Source: Streptomyces eurocidicus (GTDB lineage Bacteria > Actinomycetota > Actinomycetes > Streptomycetales > Streptomycetaceae). From it: a stretch of 64,000 nt of DNA. The stretch lies in the NCBI RefSeq assembly GCF_002891295.1, contig NZ_LGUI01000001.1, positions 62,001 to 126,000 on the forward strand. Reading direction: 5' to 3'. A program made the translations under genes and the position numbers. Shown in pieces: positions 51,589 to 63,578 of the stretch. The stretch's first letter is position 1. Each line of letters begins with the position of its first letter. The notes beneath the pieces are model-generated. The model was not told the DNA's origin. It saw only the letters and a program-made list of their open reading frames with translations, and searched no databases.

Positions 51589-52262
51589 GTGCCGCCCGTG
51601 GCCAGCCCGCTCTCCCAGGCCCAGGCGGCGATCTCCACGCGGTTCCGGGCGTCGAGCTTCGTCTGCACGTTGGCCAGGTGGGTCTTGACCGTGGAGAGGG
51701 AGACGAACAGCTCGGCGGCGATCTCGGCGTTGGTGGCGCCGCGTGCCAGGCAGCGTACGACGTCGGCCTCCCGGTCGGTGAGGGGTTCGGCCGGGGTGCG
51801 GCCGGCGGTGGTGCCGGAGGCGGGTGCCATGTCGCGGAGCAGCCGGACGGTGATGGCGGGCGAGATGAGGGAGTCGCCCACGGCGGCGGCGTGCACGGCC
51901 TCGACGAGCATGGCGGGGCTGGCGTCCTTCAGGAGGAAGCCGGAGGCGCCGTTGCGGAGGGCGGTGTGCACGTATTCGTCGAGGTCGAAGGTGGTGACGA
52001 TGACGATCCTGGGGCGCCCGGCGCGGGCGGGGTCGGCGGCGGCGAGCCCGGAGAGGCGGCGGGTGACCTCCAGGCCGTCCAGCTTGGGCATGCGGATGTC
52101 GAGGAGCAGTACGTCCGGGTGGTGTGCCTCGACGGCGGCGAGGGCGGCCTCGCCGTCCACGACGTCGGCGACGACCTCGATGTCGGGCTGGCTCTCCAGG
52201 ATCATCCGGAAGCCGGTGCGGACCATCTCCTGGTCGTCCGCGATGACCACGGTGATCGCCAT
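51585..52262 (-). CDS. NarL/LuxR-type response regulator
   Basis: A 225-aa regulator paired with the overlapping histidine kinase. Receiver: VVIADDQEMVRTGFRMILES, acceptor Asp in DVLLLDIRMPKLDGLE, Lys in SGFLLKDASP. LuxR HTH: LTDREADVVRCLARGATNAE and FVSLSTVKTHLANVQTKLDA. It is transcribed first, from ATG 52262 with GAGGAAC. Targets are unknown; the anchored hypothetical, trypsin and GH101 genes are nearby. Confidence 0.94.
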   Translation of the reverse strand: MAITVVIADDQEMVRTGFRMILESQPDIEVVADVVDGEAALAAVEAHHPDVLLLDIRMPKLDGLEVTRRLSGLAAADPARAGRPRIVIVTTFDLDEYVHTALRNGASGFLLKDASPAMLVEAVHAAAVGDSLISPAITVRLLRDMAPASGTTAGRTPAEPLTDREADVVRCLARGATNAEIAAELFVSLSTVKTHLANVQTKLDARNRVEIAAWAWESGLATGGT

Positions 52263-52453
52263 GCTGTTCCTCGCCTGTCCTTGCCGCTGCTGACCGGTTC
52301 TCGCCCTTTCGGGGCGGGCCGGTGCCGCGCCGCCTTACGGAGGGTGTGCCCGTCCGTCCGGGTCGTACGCGGGTGTGCGGGGCGCGCCGGGGCGCGCGGT
52401 GGTCGGTTTTCTCTCATGTCACCGGGGGTGACGGGGTGCCGCAACCGCAGGGG

Positions 52454-53131
52454 TCAGGCGTCGGCGCGCCCCCGGCGGCGCAGTGCGACGCGTACGCCGT
52501 AGGCGCCGGCGCCCGCGAGGGCCAGGGCCGTGGCGCCGGCGACGGCGGGGGTGCCGACATCGTGCCGGCCCTTGATGGCCTCGCCGGCCTCGACGGCGCG
52601 CTTGACGGGGTTGCTGGAGGCTATCCGCGTGGTGTCGCGGCGGCGCTCGCCCTGCTGGTCCCGGTGGTCGATGTCCTCGGCCGGGGTGGGGGCGGCCGCG
52701 CCGTCCGTGCGGTGCGCGGCCTGGAGCGCGGTGCCGGAGGCGGCCCGGGGGGCGGTGCCGGTGGGGAACGCGTAGTCGTGGGTGCGCGCGCTGCCGTCGA
52801 GGGTGGCGCGCAGGGTGGGCCGGGAGGTGTCGCCGCCGAGGAGCCTCAGGTGGAGGTGGTCGAGGTCGGCGGCGGGGTGGGCGCCGTCGAGGACGCGCCG
52901 GCCGCTGTCCCGGGTGGTGACGGTGGCGCTCGTCCGGCCGTCGTGGGAGGTGAGGCGGGCCTCGCTGCCGTCGGGGAGGCGGACCTGCCGCGCGGTGCTC
53001 GTGGCGGGGCCGCCGGGGCGGCCGTCCCGGTGGGCGGCGTCCGCGGCGACCGCGCCGGCCGTCGGCCAGATCACCGCGCCGGCGGCGGCGGTGAGGACGG
53101 TGGCGACGACGATGCGGTGCTTGGCGGACAC
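52454..53131 (-). CDS. Exported protein with C-terminal membrane anchor, unknown function
   Basis: A 225-aa protein from GTG 53131 (AAGGGAC upstream). Signal peptide: MSAKHRIVVATVLTAAAGAV ending near AVA-ADA. The external part has two similar stretches (VRLPDGSEARLTSHDGRTSA and LRLLGGDTSRPTLRATLDGS). Near the C-terminus there is a hydrophobic segment (GTPAVAGATALALAGAGAYG) and an Arg-rich end (VALRRRGRADA), the usual layout for a surface-tethered protein. I do not recognise the family. It lies upstream of the two-component genes on the same strand. Confidence 0.7.
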   Translation of the reverse strand: MSAKHRIVVATVLTAAAGAVIWPTAGAVAADAAHRDGRPGGPATSTARQVRLPDGSEARLTSHDGRTSATVTTRDSGRRVLDGAHPAADLDHLHLRLLGGDTSRPTLRATLDGSARTHDYAFPTGTAPRAASGTALQAAHRTDGAAAPTPAEDIDHRDQQGERRRDTTRIASSNPVKRAVEAGEAIKGRHDVGTPAVAGATALALAGAGAYGVRVALRRRGRADA

Positions 53132-53386
53132 GGGGTCCCTTTCCGTACGTACGGCTCGGACTGCGGCCGTCGGCCGCCGGGGCGGCGGGTCGATCGGGCC
53201 GTGCCTCTCACGTTACGGACCTTTATGGGCTCCACACCTCGACTGTCCGACCATTCTCGTCTCGGCCGAAAGGATGACGGAGGCCCGCCCACGTCATACC
53301 GGAGTCGTGCGGGCGGGCCGGGAGGGTCGTACGGGCCGGGTGGCCGGGCTGGTCCGTCCGGGTCGGTGGGACGGGGCCGGCGGGGG

Positions 53387-54220
<834 letters not shown>

Positions 54221-54236
54221 TCAGGCTCATGTCAAT

Positions 54237-54247
54237 CCGATAATCGG
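54237..54247. promoter_or_regulatory. Palindrome ccgat-a-atcgg upstream of the trypsin gene
   Basis: A short perfect 5-1-5 palindrome 50 bases before the trypsin start, next to a TTGACA-like hexamer on the minus strand (54231-54236). A candidate operator only. Confidence 0.3.
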
Positions 54248-54449
54248 AATACGGCCTTCGGAGCGCGGTGCGATTATGAGGAGTGGGCGAAAGGTGCGAC
54301 AAGCCTTGCTTTTCGGCCAGTTTCTGTGTTCGTCGGCGGTCCGTCGCACGCCGTTCACGATGGCCGCGCGCCCTGCCCGGCCGGGGGTCCCGCCCGTAGA
54401 GTGCTCGTAGAGTGGAGACCGGGGCAGGACGGACCGAGGGGGTGGTCGC

Positions 54450-55331
54450 GTGGGCTCGGGCAGCGGAACCGTCGAGATCGCGCACGGATTCCCGCACCTG
54501 GAGACGGTGCGCGCCGCGATCACCGCGCTCTACCGCCGGCTCTCCTACGACACGGTGCACTCCTTCGGCCTGAGCGTGCCCCCCTCCGACGTGGCCTTCT
54601 CCGACGACGAGGACCCCTACCTGGGCGTGCAGCGGGTGGCCGGGGCGATGGTCGGGCACCTGCGGCTGCCGGACGCCCGGATGATCGTCAGCTTCCGGGA
54701 GATGCGGCACGCCGGCAGCGTCGAACTCGCCGCCGGCCCGGAGTACTTCATCGAGCTCAACTCCCGCTTCAAGACCCACCGCCGGGACATCGGCGCCGCC
54801 CTCGCCCACGAGGTCATGCACGTCTATCTGCACCGGCTCGATCTCGCCTTCCCGGGCACCAGGGACAACGAGATCCTCACCGACACCGCGGCGGCGTACC
54901 TGGGTTCCGGCTGGCTGCTGCTGGACGCCTACCGCGAGTCGTCGGTCACCACGCAGAAGCTCGGCTACCTCACGCCCGAGGAGTTCGGCTACGTCCTCGC
55001 CAAGCGGGCACTGGCCTTCGGGGAGGACCCCTCCCCCTGGTTCACCAGCCCGCAGGCGTACGACGCCTACGTCAAGGGGCTGGCGCACGCCCGGCGCGAC
55101 GAGCAGCGGCCGCCGCTGGCCGCGGCCGGCCGGCTGGGCCGCCATCGCTACGCCCGCGACCGCCGCGCGGAGCGGGGCTCACCCGGCGGCGGGTACGCCT
55201 TCGAGGGGCGGGATCCGCTGCGGGTCAGCTTCCCGTGCCCCACGTGCCATCAGCGGATCCGGGTGCCGGTGCAGGGGCGGGTGCGGGCCCGGTGCGGGCT
55301 GTGCCGGACGGTGCTGGACTGCGATACGTAG
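54450..55331 (+). CDS. HExxH metalloprotease-like protein with C-terminal zinc ribbon
   Basis: A 293-aa cytoplasmic protein from GTG 54450 (GAGGGGG upstream). The central motif IGAALAHEVMHVYLHRLDL is a gluzincin/metzincin-like HExxH, followed 20-25 residues later by NEILTDTAAAYLGSG, which can supply a third ligand (Glu/Asp). The C-terminal 45 residues form a four-cysteine zinc ribbon (FPCPTCHQRIRVPV, RCGLCRTVLDC). There is no signal peptide. I know the HExxH+ribbon layout only as uncharacterised actinobacterial proteins. It is divergent from the trypsin gene. Confidence 0.7.
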   Translation: MGSGSGTVEIAHGFPHLETVRAAITALYRRLSYDTVHSFGLSVPPSDVAFSDDEDPYLGVQRVAGAMVGHLRLPDARMIVSFREMRHAGSVELAAGPEYFIELNSRFKTHRRDIGAALAHEVMHVYLHRLDLAFPGTRDNEILTDTAAAYLGSGWLLLDAYRESSVTTQKLGYLTPEEFGYVLAKRALAFGEDPSPWFTSPQAYDAYVKGLAHARRDEQRPPLAAAGRLGRHRYARDRRAERGSPGGGYAFEGRDPLRVSFPCPTCHQRIRVPVQGRVRARCGLCRTVLDCDT

Positions 55332-55344
55332 CGGCCGGCGCCGG

Positions 55345-55445
55345 GCTTTTCCCCCACCCCGCCCCTTCCCGTGCCCGGGGGTTTCACCCCCGGGCCCCCT
55401 TCCGCGCTACCGCGCGGTGTCCTCAATCGCCGGACGGGCTGGATT
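55345..55445. repeat. Composite intergenic repeat, copy 7
   Basis: Contains ccccgccccttcccg, cgggggtttcacccccgggccccc, and cctcaatcgccggacgggctgg. The last module includes the stop and final codons of the neighbouring lipoprotein gene. Confidence 0.75.
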
Positions 55446-56490
55446 TTCCCCACCACTTCCGCAGCACCTTCTCCGCCGGCTTGCCGTGCGGGGTGTACGC
55501 GAGGCGCTTCGCCGTCTCCCCCGTGTCCGGCCAGTCGTCCCACATCCACCAGCAGACGCCCGCCCACCACTCCTTGCCGTCCAGGGCGGCCAGCAGCGCC
55601 TCGTACGCGGCGGCCTGCTCGTCGGTGGCGGGCTTCTCGCTGACGGTCCAGGAGAAGGGGGCGGTCGTGGTGCCGCGCTGGCTGACGTAGCCGGCCTCGG
55701 TGAAGAGGATCTTGCGGTGGTGGGCGGCCGAGAAGGCCGCCAGCTCGTCCGTGATGGGCTGCCAGGCCCGGCGCAGCCGCGCGGTGTCGGTGGTGGGCCG
55801 GTCGCCGAGGGGCCAGTAGGCATCGATGCCGATGACGTCGAGGGCGTCCCAGAAGGGGATGTTCCGGTACTCGTCGTAGTTGGCGGCGTAGGTGAGCGGC
55901 CCGTGGTAGACCTCGCGGACGGCGGCGACGGCCTTGCGCCAGCGGGTGCCGTCCCGTGAGGTGCCCGCCAGTTCGGTGCCCACGGAGAACTGCTCGGCGC
56001 CGGTGGCGGCGGCCAGTCGCGCGTAGTGGGTCAGGAAGCGGGTGTACGCGCCGAACCAGGCGTCGGGGTCGGCGGGGCGGATCTCCGCGCGGTCGCCGCC
56101 CTTCACCAGGTCGACATGCGGCTTGATCATGGTCTTGAGGCCGGCCTCGTGGGCGAGGCCGATGATGTGGCGCAGGCTGTCGTCGGCCGCGGTCTCGTCG
56201 GTGACGCGCATGGCCGGGTCGGTGACGCGGTCCTGGTACCAGGTGGGGGTGAAGGTCACCCAGCCGGCGCCGGTGGCGGCGATCTGCCGGAGATATGTCG
56301 CGGCCTCGGGCCTTTTGTAGTCGTCGGCGTTCCAGGCGGGGAGCGTGATGCCTCGGATGTCGCTCACCTTGCCCTTCCCCGTCGGCGACGGGCTGGCGTC
56401 GTCCTCGGCCGGGCCGCCTGAGGAGCAGCCCGCGAGGAAGAGGGCGGCCGCGGCCGCGAGGGCGGCGACCGCCCTCTTCATCGCGTTCAC
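55423..56490 (-). CDS. GH113-like glycoside hydrolase lipoprotein
   Basis: A 355-aa TIM-barrel lipoprotein. The signal contains ALAAAAALFLAGCSSGG, with lipobox LAGC. The barrel shows TPTWYQDRVTDP, KTMIKPHVDLVKGGDRAEIR, FSVGTELAGTSRD (likely acid/base Glu), DVIGIDAYWPLGD, KILFTEAGYVSQRG (likely nucleophile Glu) and WWMWDDW, matching the GH113/DUF4434-type pattern. It probably cuts or trims a surface polysaccharide. The stop lies inside the intergenic repeat, so the last residues (GKSSPSGD) are repeat-derived. It starts within the DUF2334 stop (ATGA). Confidence 0.8.
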   Translation of the reverse strand: MNAMKRAVAALAAAAALFLAGCSSGGPAEDDASPSPTGKGKVSDIRGITLPAWNADDYKRPEAATYLRQIAATGAGWVTFTPTWYQDRVTDPAMRVTDETAADDSLRHIIGLAHEAGLKTMIKPHVDLVKGGDRAEIRPADPDAWFGAYTRFLTHYARLAAATGAEQFSVGTELAGTSRDGTRWRKAVAAVREVYHGPLTYAANYDEYRNIPFWDALDVIGIDAYWPLGDRPTTDTARLRRAWQPITDELAAFSAAHHRKILFTEAGYVSQRGTTTAPFSWTVSEKPATDEQAAAYEALLAALDGKEWWAGVCWWMWDDWPDTGETAKRLAYTPHGKPAEKVLRKWWGKSSPSGD

Positions 56491-58322
56491 TGGGTGAGGG
56501 CCGTGGGGCCGACGAAGGTGTAGCCGAGGGCGCGCATGCCCTCGATCGTCTGCTGGAGCGGTGCCACCGGGTAGTACGGGTGGTAGAAGAAGCTCGCCAC
56601 CCCGTCCCGGACGGCCAGGTTGGCCTTGGCGGAGGCGATCAGATCGGCGGGGAGCCTCGGCGGGTGGTTGTTGAACGCGCCGGGCTCGTAGTTGCCGATG
56701 TTCTCGGGCAGCACGGTCGAGCCGTAGACGTCCTTCACCGCGTACGGGAAGAACTGGCCGATGTAGCGGCCGGGGTCGGCGGTGCCGCCGAGGGTGCCGG
56801 AGAAGTACAACGCTCTCTCCAGTCGGGCGGAGAAGTTCTGGCCGAAGACACGGTAGTCCGCGGCGGAGGCCGCGTAGTGCGGTGTCGTCCAGAGCGTCGG
56901 CCTGGGCAGGCCGGCCGCGGCGAAGGCGGCGAGGCCGGCGGTGACGCGGGACTGCGCCCAGGCGGTGGAGTCCTCGGCGACCGGGCCGTCGTAGACGACG
57001 TTGTCCGAGCCGTCGATGTGGGCGCGGAAGAACTCGAAGTCGTCGCCGGTGACGCCGTTGTAGGGGTTGTCGGTGTTGCCGTACTGGTGGGTGTAGCCGT
57101 GGTTCATCAGGACGGCGCCGTTGGCGAGCATGTTCTTGATCTCAGCGACGACGGCCGGGGCCTGGGCGAGGGTGACAGTCTGGGGGACGCCGTTGTTATA
57201 GGCGCCCTTGGGGTCCGTGTACACCGGGATGACGTTGATGCCGTACGGGATGTTCTGCGACTTGAGGTAGGTGGCGATGGTGCGCAGTCCGGCCGGGTCG
57301 GCCTTGGGGCTGATGTCCTCCAGGCGGACGAAGGCCCGGTGCCGCTCGGCGGTCGCGGGGGCGAGGGCGTCGAAGAGGAGGTCCTCGAAGACGATGACGC
57401 GGTCGCTCTCGGAGACGTACGCGAACGGGATCTCGCCCAGATAGGTGAGGTTGGCCGAGCGGATCGCCCAGGGGCTGATGGCGCCCGTCGTGCCGTCCTT
57501 GGCCTGCGCCAGCTGGGTCACCTGGGGGTGGCCGGGGCCGGTGAGCAGGGCCGGGTGAAGCACGCCGCCGTCCTGGCCCGCGGGGACCTTCCGGGTCAGC
57601 TGCTGGCCCCGGTAGGTGACCTGGTCGATGTTCCCCACGCCGCTGCCCGTGTCGTAGAACGAGTTGGTGGGGTCCCAGCCGTACTTCTGGCCGAAGGCTC
57701 CGGTGCCGACGGCGTTGGCCATGTTCCAGATGTTGTCGCCGATCCAGGTGACGGGCCGGCTGGTGGCCAGCGCGTCCTGGTAGAAGGCGGCGGGCACGGC
57801 GTCGGGCAGGGTGCCGCCGTAGTACGTGGAGCCGATGTAGACCGTGGCGGTGTACTGCTCGACGAGGCCCGCGGTGTAGGCGGAGACGGGTTTGGCGGTG
57901 ACGGTGCCGAAGTGGCCGGCGAGGTTGGCGGCGGCCATGGCGTAGAGCTCGCCCAGATATCCGTAGGGGCCCGCGGTGTCGTAGAGGACGAGGGCGGAGG
58001 TGCCGGCCGGGGCGGCGGCGGCCGCCTTGGCGACCGGGGCGGTACCCGGGCGGGGCGCGGGCTGGACGAGGAGCGACTTCGCCCGGCGCAGCTTGTCGAA
58101 GCCGAGCCGGGTCCTGACCCAGGCGCCGAGGTCCTTGGCACTCTTCGGTGAGAGCGCGGCGGGGCCCGGCAGGTCCCCGGTGAGCCGCCCGGATATGGGG
58201 CCGCTCACCGCTTGTGCGGCCTGGCCGGGCGAGGTGAGTACGGAACCGCCGAGAAGGGCGGCGACGAGCATGACGACGGCTGAGATCCAGGAAATCCTGT
58301 ATCTCGCTCTCGCTTTTCGCAT
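56487..58322 (-). CDS. DUF2334 polysaccharide-deacetylase-like secreted protein
   Basis: A 611-aa exported protein. ATG 58322 (GGGGGAAAAAGA upstream) gives MRKARARYRISWISAVVMLV, a signal ending GQA-AQA. The N-terminal half (about 90-330) is a flavodoxin/DUF-like domain (LVLYDTAGPYGYLGELYAMA). The C-terminal half is DUF2334: FVRLEDISPKADP (metal Asp), VLMNHGYTHQYG (His pair) and FFYHPYYPVAPL. It is related to the CE4 deacetylases used to modify exopolysaccharides. It is the first gene of the left arm of a glycan locus. Confidence 0.88.
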   Translation of the reverse strand: MRKARARYRISWISAVVMLVAALLGGSVLTSPGQAAQAVSGPISGRLTGDLPGPAALSPKSAKDLGAWVRTRLGFDKLRRAKSLLVQPAPRPGTAPVAKAAAAAPAGTSALVLYDTAGPYGYLGELYAMAAANLAGHFGTVTAKPVSAYTAGLVEQYTATVYIGSTYYGGTLPDAVPAAFYQDALATSRPVTWIGDNIWNMANAVGTGAFGQKYGWDPTNSFYDTGSGVGNIDQVTYRGQQLTRKVPAGQDGGVLHPALLTGPGHPQVTQLAQAKDGTTGAISPWAIRSANLTYLGEIPFAYVSESDRVIVFEDLLFDALAPATAERHRAFVRLEDISPKADPAGLRTIATYLKSQNIPYGINVIPVYTDPKGAYNNGVPQTVTLAQAPAVVAEIKNMLANGAVLMNHGYTHQYGNTDNPYNGVTGDDFEFFRAHIDGSDNVVYDGPVAEDSTAWAQSRVTAGLAAFAAAGLPRPTLWTTPHYAASAADYRVFGQNFSARLERALYFSGTLGGTADPGRYIGQFFPYAVKDVYGSTVLPENIGNYEPGAFNNHPPRLPADLIASAKANLAVRDGVASFFYHPYYPVAPLQQTIEGMRALGYTFVGPTALTQ

Positions 58323-58387
58323 TCTTTTTCCCCCTGATTTTACCGCTTGTCGCCACCCCCGGTGATCGAGGGCCCGACAGTTTGCAG

Positions 58388-58417
58388 ATTCTTCTTGCCC
58401 CGAACAACCCATGTCAA
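58388..58417 (-). promoter_or_regulatory. Probable promoter of the DUF2334 operon, in an A/T-rich divergent intergenic region
   Basis: Minus-strand TTGACA (58412-58417) and AAGAAT (58388-58393) with 18-base spacing, 65 bases from ATG 58322. The whole 58323-58635 gap is unusually A/T rich. It has no supported ORF and probably holds both divergent promoters. No known riboswitch consensus (for example c-di-AMP ydaO) is seen. Confidence 0.4.
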
Positions 58418-58635
58418 TAGACAGCAATGATCCCGAGTGCGCAGTTCCTTGCACAGCATTTGGCACAGACCATTAATCACACCCGTAACATTGGGCCCTG
58501 ACCAGGCATAACAAACGGTATGCCCATTGAATTCGAGATTCCGATCAAACAACTCCAACCAAGTCCGACAGTAGTACCCTTGACCTCTGATACCTTCCCT
58601 GCGCACGCCTCAAGAGGCGCAATCGGGGGGAACTC

Positions 58636-58836
58636 ATGTACGGAAAACCAGCTCTGGGGACAGTCCTGCCCATGGCAGGACTGACGGCCGCCCCGGAAGT
58701 GCTGCCGGGCATTCCTTTTGCCCGGGGTCTGCAGGAAGTCGCGGGTGCGGGCTTTCTGCTCTATGTCTCGACCGCGATAGCCCTGCTGTCGATCAAGTTG
58801 TGGTTCCGTCTGCACGGCGCCGGTGACCGGACTTGA
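58636..58836 (+). CDS. Small single-pass membrane protein of the glycan locus (66 aa)
   Basis: ATG 58636 has GGGGGGAACTC upstream. MYGKPALGTVLPMAGLTAAP is followed by a hydrophobic helix (AGAGFLLYVSTAIALLSIKL) and a short basic tail (WFRLHGAGDRT). It overlaps the glycosyltransferase start (TTGA), so the two are translated together. Small membrane partners of this kind are common next to processive synthases; that role is inferred. Confidence 0.75.
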   Translation: MYGKPALGTVLPMAGLTAAPEVLPGIPFARGLQEVAGAGFLLYVSTAIALLSIKLWFRLHGAGDRT

Positions 58837-60104
58837 TCACCGAACTCCTGCTCTGGGCCGCCATCTCGATCATCGTGATCGCCGGCTGCTACAACGCCAC
58901 GCTCTTCGTGCTCTCCCGGCGCCGGATCCGCCGCACCCACGGTCCGCGCCGGCCCCGGCTCTATGTCTTCCTGCTCGCCTGTCTCAACGAGGAGCGGGTC
59001 CTCGCGGAGAGCCTGGCCCGGATCACCGGGCTGCCCGCGGGCGAGTTCATGGCGCTCGTCATCGACGACGCCTCCGACGACGGCACCGCCGAGCTCGCCC
59101 GCGCCGCCGCCCGCGCCACGCCGGGCCGGGTCCACCTGCTCCAGCGGCACCTTCCGAACGCCCGGCGCGGCAAGGGCGCGGCCCTCAACGCCGGTATCCG
59201 GCACCTGAGATCGTCCGGGCTGCTCGACGGCCACGACCCGCACGACGTCATCGTCTGCGTCGTCGACGCCGACGGCCGGCTCGATCCGCACGTGGTCCAG
59301 GCGGTGGACCCCTACTTCGACGACCCGCGCACCGGCGGCACCCAGATCGGCGTGCGGATGTACAACCGTGACAAGGGCCTGCTGGCCCGGCTCCAGGACA
59401 TGGAGTTCGTCATCTACGGCGACATCTTCCAGAGCGCCCGGCGCTACATCGGCAGCGTCGGCATGGGCGGCAACGGCCAGTTCATGCGGCTCGCCGCGCT
59501 CGACACCCTGATGGGCGAGGACGGCACCTCCCCCACAGGGCCCTGGAGCGACTCGCTGACCGAGGACCTCGACCTGGGGGTCCGCCTGATCGCCGGCGGC
59601 TGGACCAATCAGCACTGCACCACCGCCGCCGTCTCCCAGCAGGCCGTGCTCGACGTACGGCGCCTGGTGCGCCAGCGGTCACGCTGGTTCCAGGGCCACC
59701 TCCAGTCGGCCGGACTGGTCCCGCTGATCCTCCGCGAGGTGCCCACCCGGGCCGCCGTCGACCTGCTCTACCACCTCTCCAGCCCGGTGCTGATCCTGCT
59801 CACCTCGCTGCTGCCGCTGTCCTTCCTCGTCGCCCTGGGGGGCACCGCCGTCGGCTCCGTACAGGCGGGCCGGCCACTGATCTCGCCCCTGTGGGTCCTC
59901 GGCCCGTACGTGCTCTCCTTCACCGCCGCGTACGCCTACGCCTTCGTCTACGCCCGGCGCGAGCGGGGGCTGGGGCTGCTGCGCGCCGTCCTGCTCTCGC
60001 ACGTCTTCGTCTTCTACGGCTACATCTGGTTCGCGGCCGGCTGGTGGGGGCTCTGGCGGATGCTCACCGGCAAGCGGACCTGGCTGAAGACCGCGCGCAC
60101 CTGA
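58833..60104 (+). CDS. Processive family-2 glycosyltransferase (membrane polysaccharide synthase)
   Basis: A 423-aa enzyme of the BcsA/HasA/PgaC type. It starts at TTG 58833 with one membrane helix (LLLWAAISIIVIAGCYNATL), then VFLLACLNEERVLAESLARI, UDP-binding DDASDDGTAEL, catalytic VDADGRLDP, GGNGQFMR, LTEDLDLGVRL, and the processivity motif QRSRWFQGH. Four C-terminal helices follow (VLILLTSLLPLSFLVALGG and others). It should build and export a glycan from UDP-HexNAc or similar sugars. The operon context with WecB favours a ManNAc or GlcNAc polymer. Confidence 0.92.
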   Translation: MITELLLWAAISIIVIAGCYNATLFVLSRRRIRRTHGPRRPRLYVFLLACLNEERVLAESLARITGLPAGEFMALVIDDASDDGTAELARAAARATPGRVHLLQRHLPNARRGKGAALNAGIRHLRSSGLLDGHDPHDVIVCVVDADGRLDPHVVQAVDPYFDDPRTGGTQIGVRMYNRDKGLLARLQDMEFVIYGDIFQSARRYIGSVGMGGNGQFMRLAALDTLMGEDGTSPTGPWSDSLTEDLDLGVRLIAGGWTNQHCTTAAVSQQAVLDVRRLVRQRSRWFQGHLQSAGLVPLILREVPTRAAVDLLYHLSSPVLILLTSLLPLSFLVALGGTAVGSVQAGRPLISPLWVLGPYVLSFTAAYAYAFVYARRERGLGLLRAVLLSHVFVFYGYIWFAAGWWGLWRMLTGKRTWLKTART

Positions 60105-60149
60105 ACCACCTCGCCCCGCCCACCAGACAGGCCCTTCCTAGGGAGAACC

Positions 60150-61339
<1,190 letters not shown>

Positions 61340-61343
<4 letters not shown>

Positions 61344-62008
61344 CGAGAGTTCACCGGCTGCTCGGCCTCGCACTGCTCGCCGCCGCCGTGGTGGCGGGCG
61401 CCGCCCTCGCGATGAGCGGGCTGTGGGGGGACGACGGCGAGCCGGCACGCCCGTGGGCCGAGGGATCGGTCCACGGGCCGTGGCGGTCGGTGTTCGACGG
61501 GCACGGCGAGAACATCGGCCGCCACGACGGACTGGAGCTCTCGCCCAAGCCCGCCCGGGCCGCCGACGAGACACACGCCGGGCTGATCGTCTCCACCGCG
61601 CGGTACGGGGCGGTGGACTTCCAGGCGCGGATACGGACGGTCGCCCAGCTGCGGACGCCGCGGCCGAATCCGTGGGAGGTGCCCTGGCTGGTCTGGGCGT
61701 ACACCGACCCCGAGCACTTCTACTACCTCACCCTGAAGCCCAACGGCTGGGAGCTGGGCAAGCGGGATCCCGCGTACGGCGGCGGGCAGCGCTTCCTGGC
61801 GACCGGCGCGGGGCGGTTCCCGGTCGGCGAGTGGTCGCAGGTGCGGATCGCGCAGCGCGGGGCCCGGATGGAGGTGAGCGTGGACGGGAAGGGGCTGGTG
61901 GCCTACCAGGACCACGAGCGCCCCTACCTGGAGGGGGCGGTCGGGGTGTACTCGGAGGACGCGAAGGTGGAGTTCCGGGATCTGCTGGTGCGCCCGCTGG
62001 ACGACTGA
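61340..62008 (+). CDS. Exported concanavalin/DUF1080-like lectin-fold protein
   Basis: A 222-aa exported protein: a signal/anchor segment (LLGLALLAAAVVAGAALAMS) followed by a jelly-roll resembling 3-keto-disaccharide hydrolase/LamG domains (SVHGPWRSVFDGHGENIGRH, FYYLTLKPNGWELGKRDPAY, EWSQVRIAQRGARMEVSVDG, and YLEGAVGVYSEDAKVEFRDL). It overlaps wecB by four bases and ends the operon before a strong hairpin. It may bind or process the glycan. Confidence 0.75.
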
Positions 62009-62010
62009 CG

Positions 62011-62049
62011 CGTCCCGGACGGGCCGAGGGTCTCGGCCCGTCCGGGACG
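62011..62049. terminator. Perfect 18-bp hairpin between the glycan operon and gltD
   Basis: cgtcccggacgggccgag pairs exactly with ctcggcccgtccgggacg around a 3-base loop, two bases past the lectin-fold gene's stop. It lies between convergent genes and can terminate both. Confidence 0.9.
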
Positions 62050-62117
62050 GGGAGTGCCGCGACGCCCGTCTCCGGTCGGGGAAGGGCGGGCGCCGCGTGT
62101 TCAGGGGGTGCCGGGTC

Positions 62118-63570
<1,453 letters not shown>

Positions 63571-63578
<8 letters not shown>

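Noticed and set aside
58340-58635. c-di-AMP (ydaO) riboswitch upstream of the glycan operon
   Set aside because: The conserved core sequences of that riboswitch were not found on either strand.
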